From the NCBI GenBank assembly GCA_016165875.1, contig JABBOT010000013.1:16002368-16066367 (forward strand): 64,000 nt of DNA, given 5' to 3'. Below, piece after piece: positions 11,061 to 22,800 of this stretch. The notes under the pieces are model-generated. The model did not search any database and had not been told where the DNA came from. It was given only the letters and a program-made list of their open reading frames with translations. Within the stretch, counting starts at the first letter, position 1. Every line of letters begins with the position of its first letter. Origin of the DNA: Acanthopleura granulata (Eukaryota > Mollusca > Polyplacophora > Chitonida > Chitonidae). The translations under genes were made by a program, and so were the position numbers.

Positions 11061-13050
11061 GCTGAATCAGTGTTTTAACTGAAAAGTGAATATGACAAGT
11101 TATATAGTTATATGACAAGGGAAAGTCGCGATGACCATAGCCAGATGCCTGGAAATCCTTCTTTACATAATAAAAGAGTGGAGGTGGTGAGACATCCGCA
11201 CAATGGCAATGCGGTTCTCTTTCGCTCCCCTGTAGAAGGACCCTTCACTGACATAGACAGTAGCTCGGCTCAGTAACAGATTAACCTTAATCAGATCATC
11301 CAAGGAAATCTCTTTGTACAAACCTTTATTTATATCTGATTCAAGTGTGTGGTGCACATTTAAGAGGGCCAATGATTGATTACAACATTTTCTTGTATTC
11401 TGCATTACATGCGCCGAAACGTGTTAGTTACGCTAAACTCAAATTACCGGTACCATCAAAAAACTAAAGGAGTCGACCTGAAGGGATGGGATGGGGGAGA
11501 GGGCCAGGGACCTCTTGTGTAACGTGAATGTGGTTTGTAGGAGGTGGATTCGTATTACAAGCATATTCGAACTAAAGGCTTTTGATATTTGCTTATGTGG
11601 TCAGTTGACGTTTTGTTAATTTGTTATTTTCATTAATGTTTTAACGTGGTACTCAAGAATCATTCACTTCCACCACGGGGTTCAGTTTCAAATGCTCGGA
11701 GAAAACCGATGCCTTTGGGGTAAACCAACAGCCCTTGAGCAAGTGACTGACGCTCTTTCTCACCCATTATACACATACCCATTTGTTCATCCACAGAACA
11801 AGTTAAAATGTGTAGGAAATATTGTTGAGAATTTTAGGTATAGGTTCCCCTGAATTGTCCCTTAATGTTTATAACCTCCAATACTCAGAAAACAGTAGAA
11901 TTAAGCGAAGCAATACTCTACATTTTACGTCCTGTTTATCAGTGGTGAAGAAACGTTCAAGAATTGCCGCATCTGGATACCGATTATCCCAATTAAACTT
12001 GGTTCTTACCAAGGTATTTCAGAATTTCATCTAAATCCCTCCATAATATTTCTGTAAAATCACTGGCAGTTAGACGGCCAGACACAGGGAAAAACTTAAT
12101 TTCTTTAAAGAAAGTAATATATTGAAAGAAGATCAGACACATAATCTTTTAGGAAACGGATATTATTTTTACCGTTAACAATTTCACAGACTACGTAAAT
12201 ATACAACAGATCAGAGATGGCATATGTAGTTGTTAAATCAACAGCAGCGTAGATCACCCAACAACGTGCATGTATATAAAACAGCACATTTTACACATTT
12301 TTTTCGGCAGTGTAACATATATACCACTGACGAAGATTTTTACGGACATAACAATTGCTTCATTAACAGTAACTGCGCATGCCCGTTGTCTAAGTTGGCC
12401 ACAAAGATTTATCCATATATAGAAGCCATGGAAGTCATGTAATACATTAAACTCATAAAGTCATAAAGACATAAAATATATACCTGTACATGCACGAACT
12501 CCTGATGTTTCGACTAAGCGATTCATAGCGAATTCATCATCGGGAGTTATCTTAACCAGAATTGGGAGCCTCAATATATAAACGTAAACCTTCATAACAC
12601 CAAACTCTTCAGGTAAAACTCGGTAGCATGAACGCAGGATGAGTATTATATCCTATATACGCATAAAAAACACTTGTCTATAAATCAGAAACGGAATCAG
12701 CTAGAATGTAACAGTTCTGTTGTATAGTAGGGCACAGAGGTGTTCACATTACAGATATACGTAGAAATCATAAAGCTTTTAAGCTGCGATTTGGAGGAGC
12801 CGCTGTCCAAACTTCCAACATTCAGTTCAATCAGTATGCAACCGATGTGTGCTCGTCTAACCGAAGTCTTTACGTTATCCTGGAACTCAAAGACCAAAAA
12901 ATCATGGACAGAAATCACAAAGCCCAACCTTTGCACCAATTAGTTTTAACATATGATTGTTATGTCTTACGTTGGGTTTGATTACAGGACAAAGTTTCAC
13001 ACTGTCACGACATTTTAAATGTCCTACAGGTCCATGCCATTTGTATTGCA
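11061..13050. other. Intergenic sequence, nothing recognised
   Basis: AT-rich. Open frames of 60-80 residues lack recognisable features. A degenerate SINE lies at 11636-11790. Confidence 0.4.
11636..11790 (-). repeat. Degenerate SINE related to the RUDI-like family
   Basis: 'gtggtactcaagaatcattc' followed by 'ctcggagaaaaccgatgcct' and 'cttgagcaagtgactgac' resembles the older relative of the main SINE, which carries a 'gacctttgg...' body. It is strongly diverged. Confidence 0.4.
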
Positions 13051-13054
13051 ATAA

Positions 13055-13110
13055 TAATGTCAATAATTTGTCACAGATTTATCACAGAAAACAATCCTGA
13101 ACCTTCATTA
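13055..13110. repeat. Left edge of the duplicated block (pairs with 38463-38515)
   Basis: 'aataataatgtcaataattt' followed by 'tcacagaaaacaatcc' recurs at 38463-38515, downstream of gene B. It is the outermost similarity seen at the 3' end of the two duplicons. Confidence 0.6.
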
Positions 13111-13299
13111 CCCCGAGGCCCGGGACTGCTTTGTGGAGTCGTGTTGTTAGCAAGCCAGTATAATATATAGAAGTCTACAGCAGAGAGAGTGGAACGAGGA
13201 CAGCGAACACAGTATGATATATGGCTTGTAAATGTTAACACAGAACAGCTGAAATATGACCTCTTCTCAATTACTCAAGTTAGGGTTTTATTATAATTG

Positions 13300-13660
13300 T
13301 AACGCCCACCAACAAACTCGACGAACACCCCATCAAACAGGATAGCGAACCTTCCACCAACCAGGGACGAAAACATCTAACAAGCAAGCACGAGGAACGC
13401 CCATCCAACCAATACCGTGAACGCTCCAGCAACTAGGATGAAAACGCACAACCAATGAGCACGAGGAACGACCCTTCAATCAGCACGACGAACGGGCCTC
13501 CAATCAGCATGGTGAACGCCCAACCAACGAGCACCGGAAACGCTCTACCAACAAGCATCGGGAAAGCCCTACCAGCTTGGTACGTCAGAGAGGCTGATTG
13601 TCTTTCGCGAATCTGCCCTGGTTACTTGTCTATGTCCGCTCGCCTGGTTGTCTTTCATGA
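13300..13660 (-). repeat. Minisatellites behind the terminal exon of gene A
   Basis: Units of 24-30 bp with the plus-strand core 'caaccagcac..gaacgcc' run from about 13310 to 13590. Diverged ~60-bp units containing 'gtctttcgcgaatct' run up to the exon. They correspond to the arrays at 1500-2355 and 38540-39185. A minus-strand AATAAA at 13292-13287, beyond the array, is a candidate polyadenylation signal. If it is used, the array lies in the 3' UTR. Confidence 0.8.
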
Positions 13661-13664
13661 GTGC

Positions 13665-13819
13665 TTACACGGAATGCTTATTTGCGTCCAACCCGATGGT
13701 TATCTTTCGTGAATCTCTGCACATCCAGGCGTACAAACACCTAATCATCAACTCGACGATCTCTGTGACTGTAATGATGGAGGCGCCGAGAAACAAACCC
13801 ATCTGACCTCCAATGGACG
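13665..13819 (-). CDS. Gene A exon 8: TM2, selectivity filter and tail
   Basis: Acceptor CCATGGCAG, then ASIGGQMGLFLGASIITVTE with the GAS filter and TM2, a basic RDSRK stretch and a TAA stop at 13667-13665. The last ~15 residues come from the adjoining ~60-bp repeat and differ from paralogs B and C. Confidence 0.9.
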
Positions 13820-16800
13820 CTGCCATGGAGGAAAGACAAGAAACATGTTGTTATCTAGTAAAGGCAAAAGAAACAATATAATGCCTTCCGATGTGTTTAT
13901 ATATTACTATGAGATCAAGCATCATTTAACTGTATTGGAAAACAGATCGATTTGTTTATTACAGTTTTCCAACCAATTAAAATGCCTTTAAATCCCCGAA
14001 TTCTATACAGTTATCTTTTGGGACTTTTGGGAATGTATTAAGGCTTTTTTAAATTTATGTATGGCGTCACAATCTAGAATTTTGAAGGCGATGCGGGTCA
14101 GCTTTGTGCATGGAGAAAAGCAGAGTACCTGGGTTAAACCACCGACCTTTGGGAATTTACTGACGACCTTTCCCACATGTGTCCATATGGATGGAAGACG
14201 AGTGATCTTCAACAAATGTTACCGCAAAATGTCACACGAACGTCGTCAAGCGCTTACTGTCACCAAGGCTGCAAGAATTAATAGTTTCCGGTCCAAAGCC
14301 CATTTCTCATGGGCCTCAGCGCTTGCAAAACAATTGCCTTAACCATTCGGTTTGGGTCCGCTCTCCAACCATACGTGGGGAGGGCTGCCAACAACCTGCG
14401 CATAGTAGTGGGTTTCTTGCGGGCTCTGCCCGGTTTCTTCCCAACGTAATGTCGGTCGCCTTCGTATAAGCGGAATATTCTTGAGTACGGCGTAATATCC
14501 TTATGAAATAAATAAATAAATACATAAATAAATAAACAAAATTAGTGGATAAGAAGATTTACTGTTTGCTTCCTAGGAATGCAAGTATATAGCGTCGTTT
14601 TTAACATCATTCCTGTCACATCCCGATCTTTCATCATCCTAATTACGTAACCACGCCATGAAGACTCACCTACATATGTGTGAAAGTTATTCAGTAATTT
14701 GTTCTAAACTGGTGGCTTATTCTGATTACTCCGGTTTCGTCCACCTTGTGGACAAGAGTGACCGCTGTGGTAAAAGTGAAACATTCCTGAGTAAAGTGTT
14801 GCACCACAATGAAATAAATAAGAAAAACAAGAAATATATAGCGATATATTAAAAGTATTAGTATATACCAAAGACGTCTCCGGAGGTATAATCGGGCACC
14901 TGCTCTGTAGACACGATCTTCAGGCGATTGAAGTGGATGTGGACAAGCACTTGATTCTGTCTGAAAAGACACACAGACGTTTACTAACATCGTGCAGAAA
15001 ACTTTTATTGGATATGGTCTTTCTTTGAAGGTATTGAAGCTGTACATAGGTTTCGAGCCATTTACAGACAAACTAACACTGGCTGGGTCTTTTGGTGGCC
15101 AGATAGGTATGGACAATTTGAAATAGATTAAAATTATCCGAGAGGCACATATCGTCAGATCCAAAAAGCAACACAAATGTTTCATTCTGGAACTATCAGT
15201 AAAGATAAGTGAGAAATGAACTCCTGAACACATCACTTGTGCAATGTTTAGAATGGGCGCTCCAGAAGATTGTACTTAACAGTTTCGTTTGTAGTTAAAC
15301 AGTAAGTACATAACTGATCAGATATTATACTGTACTCCAACAAGTCAGCATGAAGAACGTCCAGTTTCATTCTGACCCTACAGTGAAGAGTAGAGGCATA
15401 ACTATTAAAGGGAACTGTAATGAATTTGATATCATCCAAATATATTTGTCAAAAATCGTTTTAAACTTAGTATTGATGAGTTTCTAACTTCTACTGGTGA
15501 GTTATTACAATCTTTAGTTGGAATCTTTGAAAGAAGGAAGAGCAGAACATACGTCAGCTTCAGCAGTTTCAACTAGACCTATGGTCCTGAATCAGTGGCA
15601 TAGAAAAAGGGTGGTAGGTTAGATGAATTTTGCGGCATTTCACTGATGGATGAAAATAGCTTATATAATTACACACATTAATAACTTAATAACTTGTTAC
15701 CTGTTCCGGTCATTAACATTTCCCATGGGCCTAGAAGACAGCGTCGTGTCGTACACCACATCTTCACATGGTAACGGACAGTCGCACAAAGCCTCCGCTA
15801 AAACGGCAACAGGGTTACCTTCTACTAAACGCTGACAATAGATATTCCGGTACCGCTTTTCAGAAATGATGCAACGTCGGAATTAGGACACATCATCAAA
15901 AAGTTTCAAAAATCGAGTAACTTTTCTCGTAAATCACTACCACTGATAGTGTACGTAGATGATTTTTATACCCCTTAAGTACACGACAATGGGAACAATG
16001 ATGCTTTTATTCCATCCCAAGCCAAAACAAAATAAAAGAAAAAAGAGAAAAGAAAACCTTATATAGTTTTGGTACTGTTTTTGTGCCACTTATAAATACA
16101 CATAATACTGTTATTTACACAAATTATGCACATATAACGATTGAGAAACAACATATGCTTCGCCTAAAGTTTCGTATGCTAAATTAAGCATATAGAAAAA
16201 AAATTATATTGTTCTAAATATAAAAAGTACCGGTTCTTTCTGAACAAGAAGTTAAGAGAAGCTGGGTCAAGACCTGGCTGCGAAGGATCGCGCACTTTTT
16301 ATGAAAACCTTTCTGAAGTAACAGGAACTAGGGCTTACAGTATTTCGTAAAGATGACGGGATGAAAGAAATACGTTTCCATTTTCATTCTATTTGTAGTA
16401 TTTGCTTGATTAGAAATAGCTTTTAACATTTTAATACGTGGCTTGCTGAGACATGGTAACTTATTCTGCACAATGAGCTCCTACGATAATTCAGCACATA
16501 CATACGTACCAAAGCAGATCTGACAGACTGATCAGTACAAAATTAAAGGCATTTATCCTGAAAACAGTTGGCCATTTAGTTTTACTGAATGCTAAGCGTT
16601 TTACGTCGTGCGAGACTATTTCACTGATACAAAGACAGGCATATCATGAAAGACGATACCTTGAGCACCATGCTGTAATACACGGCCATTTGAAAACTGT
16701 GACTAAATAAGGTTCGGTTTTGTTTCTCGTTAGCTATTTAAATTAAAACATTTCACAGAAATCCCCACATTTTTTCTTAAATATATGCTAGAAAAAAGTC

Positions 16801-19800
16801 AAAAAAGTATTTTCCATCCTCCAGAAAGGCTGTCTTAGCATATACTGGAAAATTAATAGGGGGCATGGGCTTGAAACATGAGAATTTTCTTGAAGTTTTT
16901 TTGGATCAGCAATAGACCATTTTAAGGATATTCGCGAACAAGGGATTATGGGATAGGAAACTTGAGAACAAACCAGTTCAACATGGTTTCTGTGTGGAGT
17001 TTTGCTGCTTTTCAGTGGTAGAATTGTACAAATTTGAAAAAGTTTTGCCGTAAAAAAGGATTAAATTGCTCCCACAAAGGGAATGCACCTTACTGTGGTG
17101 AACAGCACATTCAGATTTTTAACCAACATTGAAAGTGATAATACGAGTTTGAACAGCCAAAAATACAACAATTTGCTATTTACTTTTGCAGGCCAGCCAG
17201 CTTGTTTACATTTTAGCAGAAGTGAGCACACGCATGCGCATTTCGCTCAGTAAAATTAACTATATTCTTGAGACGGAAAGGAAATCATTATAAATGTGCG
17301 AATGAGGCAAGTGAGAAGCTAATCAACTTACAGAGACTGTCGTTAAGGAATCTCTCCATAACCTTTGCATGGCAGTCGATGATCCGTAAGGGATCGCACA
17401 TCTTTTCTGTGGAGTTGGAACGAAAAGACTGCGGAAGACATTTCAGAGTTAACATGCTTAAGCTAGATTGTGGTGGGCTGGTATCGTCCAGGTTCCCGTG
17501 TATGAAATTAAGCGGAAGTTGCGAGGAAGTTATCATACAAACGTTATCAAAGACTTAAAGCCTTTAATTCATGGAATAATTCACAGGTTATTTGTTTTTC
17601 AGTAAAGGTTTATTGATACAATGATAAATTTAGAGCAAAGGTTTAGTGACATGAGGCAAAAGGTTTGACGATTTGCTCTGGCAAATTGTCGTATACAATT
17701 TTTTCAGAAGTCTACGGAAGTAAAGCAGCAAATTTGAATACGATAAAATGTATCCAAGATGGCCATAAACATAAATGAGTTATAAATCAACCTGTGTAGG
17801 AATTTCTAAGAACCTCGCCCCTCTCCTCACATACACACAACACCCACACTTCCCACCACAAATCAAGTCACTTAATGTGTGGTTACCGTCAGTGTCCTTA
17901 TTGGTATAATCCACTGGACAGTCGCAGAATTTTCTGGCGCCCTCCATCATGCAAGCGTCCTGGCAGGCCCGAAGGGTGTACCTTCCGGTAGGAACCAGAG
18001 GGTGCCAGAAGTCACCCGTCGTCACCTGACACTCTCGGTCTCCAAATGCTCGGTAAGGCGCAGAGAGGAACTTGTTCTGTGAAAACAAGAACATATGTGA
18101 CGTAAACCACACCCTGGACTTAAGGTTTCTCTTTCAAACTCTTTTACGACAGTAGAGGAGTTGGCTCCCTCTTTTTATGTAGTAGGGTTCTTTGTACGTA
18201 GCTCCGTGATAATAAATAAGGGTGTTTGAGTTATATGCAATGGGGTGTGTCGTGGAATGCTCTGGGAGAAATTCTATACTCCTGTGGTAGGAATCCCATG
18301 TAGCTGGCGTGTTGAGAGTGTTCTGGAGGAAGAAAATAAAAGAAAAACACTAAAAATCTGGGAAATCCCTTCCTGTGATGTGTGTGTGAATGTTGTGGAA
18401 AGTTCTGGAAAATTCCTGTAAGTATCTATGTGTGGGAAGCCGGAGTCAAGCCTGAAGTTGTGAATGAGCGGGGTGAGTGTAGGCGGGGATGAGCATGGCG
18501 TTGTCATGCAACGTCATGGTGTGTGTCGTCATCGTGTCGTCCGCTTACTGTCAGACTATATGCATACTCACATACACTCACACTCTTACACAGGACAATG
18601 GACAATCATAAAAAATATACATGGAGAAAGATTGTGCACAGATAGAAAGTCTGAAAAGGACTGTTGGAAATTAGCCCTGAAAAGGGCTGTTGGAAAAAAA
18701 AAATGTGTTGTTAATCATCCAGGTCTTTTGGGGCGAGGTTTGAATGGCTATGGGAAGTATACTCCCTCTAGAGCATGTCCGACTTTAATTTTCGCAAAGT
18801 TTCTTGTCTTCGCGTCTTCCACTCTGGTTATTCTGTTTTTGATCTCAACACCTTGAATCCCGCCTGCACCTCCTTGCCTTTAGTCTTCTTTAGTATCAGT
18901 CCCCTATCTGGTTCGCGTTAATGCTTCCGGGCTTCTTGCTCATGTCGATAGGCCTTGCTAAAATGTTCCACCAGCTCCTGCACTCGTAGGGGAATGAACT
19001 GCGGGAATAGCGGCTTAGCGTCATTTTCAAGATACCTCGTGAACACCGCTTTTCCAGAGGACATGATAATATAGACCTCTATATATACATTTCAGACACT
19101 TATGTTGAATACATAAATAAACATCTATCGATAAGTATGAAAGACCTGGAGATGATAGCATTATAATATAGACCTCTATAGATTTTAGACATTTATGTTG
19201 AATATATACATAAATAAATATAGGTATAAATGTATGAAAACACTTGGTAGCATTATAATATAGATCTCTTTACATTTTAGACACTTATTTTGAATACATA
19301 AATAAATACAAGTGAATGTGTATGAAACCACTTGGAGATGACTGCATTAAATGCTGGAGATGCCATCGTCGGTCTCTGCTCCAAGACGTATTATTGCTAT
19401 GGCGGGCAGAACGCGAGCGTCAGACAAATTTTCGTGTAAAGACGAGCCGACGGGAAGTAGAGAAAGACATGCATCAGTCCGTGCTCAGTGAATAACAAAG
19501 TGCAGTCGGCGTGAACCGAGGTACGCGTGTGCGAGCACACCAAATGTGCTCGAAAGTACAACACAAAGATGCCTTCACCTATTTTTACGCCAAGCGGAAA
19601 GTGTTGAAGGATGGTGTAAGCACCACGTTCCTGGACATTTAGACGCCACTGGCTATCTCCACTCTCAACAGAACATACAGACAACTAGACCAAAACAGAT
19701 TTCAAGAAAAAATAACGAGAATACAATGAATATTACCCACATGTAACCAAAAAACTGTGACATGAGTTCATCAGTTACTATGCAACAGTAAAAGAAAATA

Positions 19801-22800
19801 ATAGCTACATACCATCGATCTCAATTTGTCCAAGTGTCTTTCCACGATACTTAGACGCTTCGCCTCTGTCAGCCAAAATCAGAAGTGTGCCATTTTTCTT
19901 TACGTTCTCGATGGCAGAATTCATAACCTGATAGCAGTTCTTGTGGTTATATATCGAATGGCCAAGGTGTTTAGTTATCCATTCAAGTTGGTTTGAAACA
20001 TTTGATGCTGGAGGTTCAAACTTGCTCAAAACTTGCTGAAATCACCCTATAGCAGCATGGAATCAACGGTTAAAATTTGACTGATGTGGTATATGTATTT
20101 CACACTTTAGATTATAATTTTTAGGCTAATGCCCAAACTCGCTTTGTGAAACAGGCCTCATTGCTGTCTGCAGTCATCATCCCTTGCTTTTTCTTATCTC
20201 GGCTTTATATACACGCAAGAATACCTTTCTATCGGTAAATTTTGTGAGGACAAAATCATTATCCATTAACGTAGTGTGCCCATCTGTGTAGTCGTGGCTA
20301 TGCACTCTCTAAGCTTTGTTACCTTTATCAGATTTGGGATCTTCAGGCTTGACTTGTCAGCCATGTTATTAAGTGAGTCATAGGCACGGACAACTCCCTT
20401 GTCTACAGTAAAAAATAGTAAAGATATGAAAGACTGATGTCCTTGTTTAAGTGTTCAATGCCGTTCTTGCCATATTGCTGCCAAGCAATGTTCAGCAACC
20501 GGTAGTTGAGTACGATTTGTAAGCAACAAATATATCATACCTACTGTAAATAACTTAGAAACTATTTTCTATTATCATAAATAATATATTTGCTCTGACG
20601 TACTGAATCAGTTCAACATGTTTGCTCTAAATTTTACACCTTATATACATGAAAGCCACGTTATCAGATTATAAAGAATAACTAGTACTTCATCATTCGT
20701 CAGTATTTGTATGACGCCTCTGCAGTCGTGCGGTATCAATAGTAGGTAGTACATGTAGTAAGTCTTGACTTATACACAATTGTCTCTCTATCATGGTCTC
20801 GGGTCCTCAGTGAACTTCATATATCAGATATACATCCACACTAGACAAAGTGAAGATAATAAAATAAATGTTCACCTAGCACGTAGCTTGCAAAGCTATT
20901 TTAAGATCATTTTTTGTGAGAGGATTTGAAACAGTACTCTTGCAGCAGTCAAATGAAGATGGGGTGATTCATTGACGCTGTTGCTGTGATGATGCAAGCA
21001 GGTGAATAAAAAAAATAATTGGCAAAACTATGATACGATAATACTATTTAAAGTGCTCATGACACATAATAGGCCGCACGCTGAACGCTGAGCCTAAAAC
21101 TTCTGTTAATTCTTGCCATATGGGTGTACTGACGAAACACAGACTATAGGGAGGGTTAAGTAATGTCATCCGCGATTTATTTTACCTTTAAGTTCTCTAA
21201 AATAAATCAAATTATAAGAAAACTATCACGCACTGGAACCCAAAAACCGCGTGTCGGGATTTTAGGTCATGTTTGCATTGCATATTGTTTAGCGCTGTAT
21301 CAACACACCCGTGTGACGCAGTGGACTGAAACTACATGTATATACCTTGTTCCATGTAAAGCATCCTGCTTTTTTGAACTGGTAAACCATCATCCTAGTG
21401 TAAATCTATTAGAAAACTGCCAAGTTTACATCTCCTCCTCCAATAAATACAACTCCGAGAACATTCCCAGGCACATCTACATATTTACATGTTATAGGCT
21501 GCATGTTTGACCAAGCATTAGATCTGAAAGGTTGTACTGGTAATATGTCTCTTTTCGCTTTTCACTCCCCAGCCATACATTAGCAAATTTCTAAAACAGC
21601 AATATGATTAATGAATATTAAACACAACTCATGGATTATGTTTATAGTGACATATCAATTCAACAGTTCATGTCGGATTCAGACTCATAAGCATGCATAT
21701 GTATTAACGACACCAGGCCTGCAAAGTGACTACCAGAGACAACATCTAGCCATTTAAGTGTACTGCGGGTATCTAAAGCAACAAATGCATGTACATTGTA
21801 ATGAAAAGAAAATATTTTATTTATCGATATGAGTGAAGAGATTAGGCTGGAATTTTATAGAGAAAGTCAAATAGTCATTAAGCCTGGCACTCTCAATTTT
21901 ACACATGCCTTCATTCATTTGTGGGTGTTCATTGATGCCACTCAGGAAAAAACATACATTGTTGCAATTTACCCGCTGATCTATACATAACACGCTCCGC
22001 CTGGCTGGATTTTCTGTAGGCGAGATAGACTTACAATACAAGACGTAGGGGTAAGAATGACCTTGAACCAACACCAATCACAGCTTGTGAAAATAAAACA
22101 TCAATCAGAGCAACCCCCAAAAGACCAACACCAACCACAACACCTCTATCTCTCTATCTCTCTCGGTAAAGTCTAAGTCATAAAAAACACACAGTATCAA
22201 CCATAAAACAACAAACACATAGATCGTAGTTTTTCATGTTTTTAGGGTTGCGTTTCTGGACCTGGATCTGGCAGATGTAGCGCCGCCCTTTGTGATGGGG
22301 CCACTGTCTAGCTTGAGCTGCACGCTGGAAACTCCTCTAGGCGCAATACACCCTCATCGACAATGGCTTTATCATCCAAGTCCATTGTCTTGAGGTATGA
22401 ATGCTGAAGCTGATAGGGATGGTCAATACGGCAACCCTGTCAGCGCTCTTGCAGGACGTCGAGAATCAGGGGGTTCAGATACTCCACCACACTGTCCCAC
22501 ATCAGGTTTTCCGGAGCGATGTAATCCTGGGGACTGAGAGGCCATGTGGGTGGTGGGGTGGTCGGAAACGATGTAACCACGGCAACGGCAGGGCTGACTG
22601 GTTTTCCTGCTGCTGCTGTTGTGGTTGTTGCTGCAGCTGCTGCTGTTGTGGTTGATGTTCTGGTCGGCGGGGGGGGGGGGGTCTTGTTCTTCTAGAATCG
22701 TGGGAAGGTCTTATTTTCGACGTACTGTTGCAACTACTTCTCCTACATGATGGCAGGCCTCGGTCAATTCACGCCAGACGTAGCATGAATGCTTACCCCA

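Noticed and set aside
17780..17856. Longer version of gene A exon 4 ending at a good-looking CAG|GTTGAT donor (17792)
   Set aside because: That donor leaves exon 5 in a frame that loses the conserved KMCDPLRIIDC reading; the donor at 17857 keeps every phase. RNA evidence could overturn this.
18464..18856. A 130-residue open frame
   Set aside because: It lies in the left terminal inverted repeat, and the copy in the right repeat does not keep the same full-length frame.
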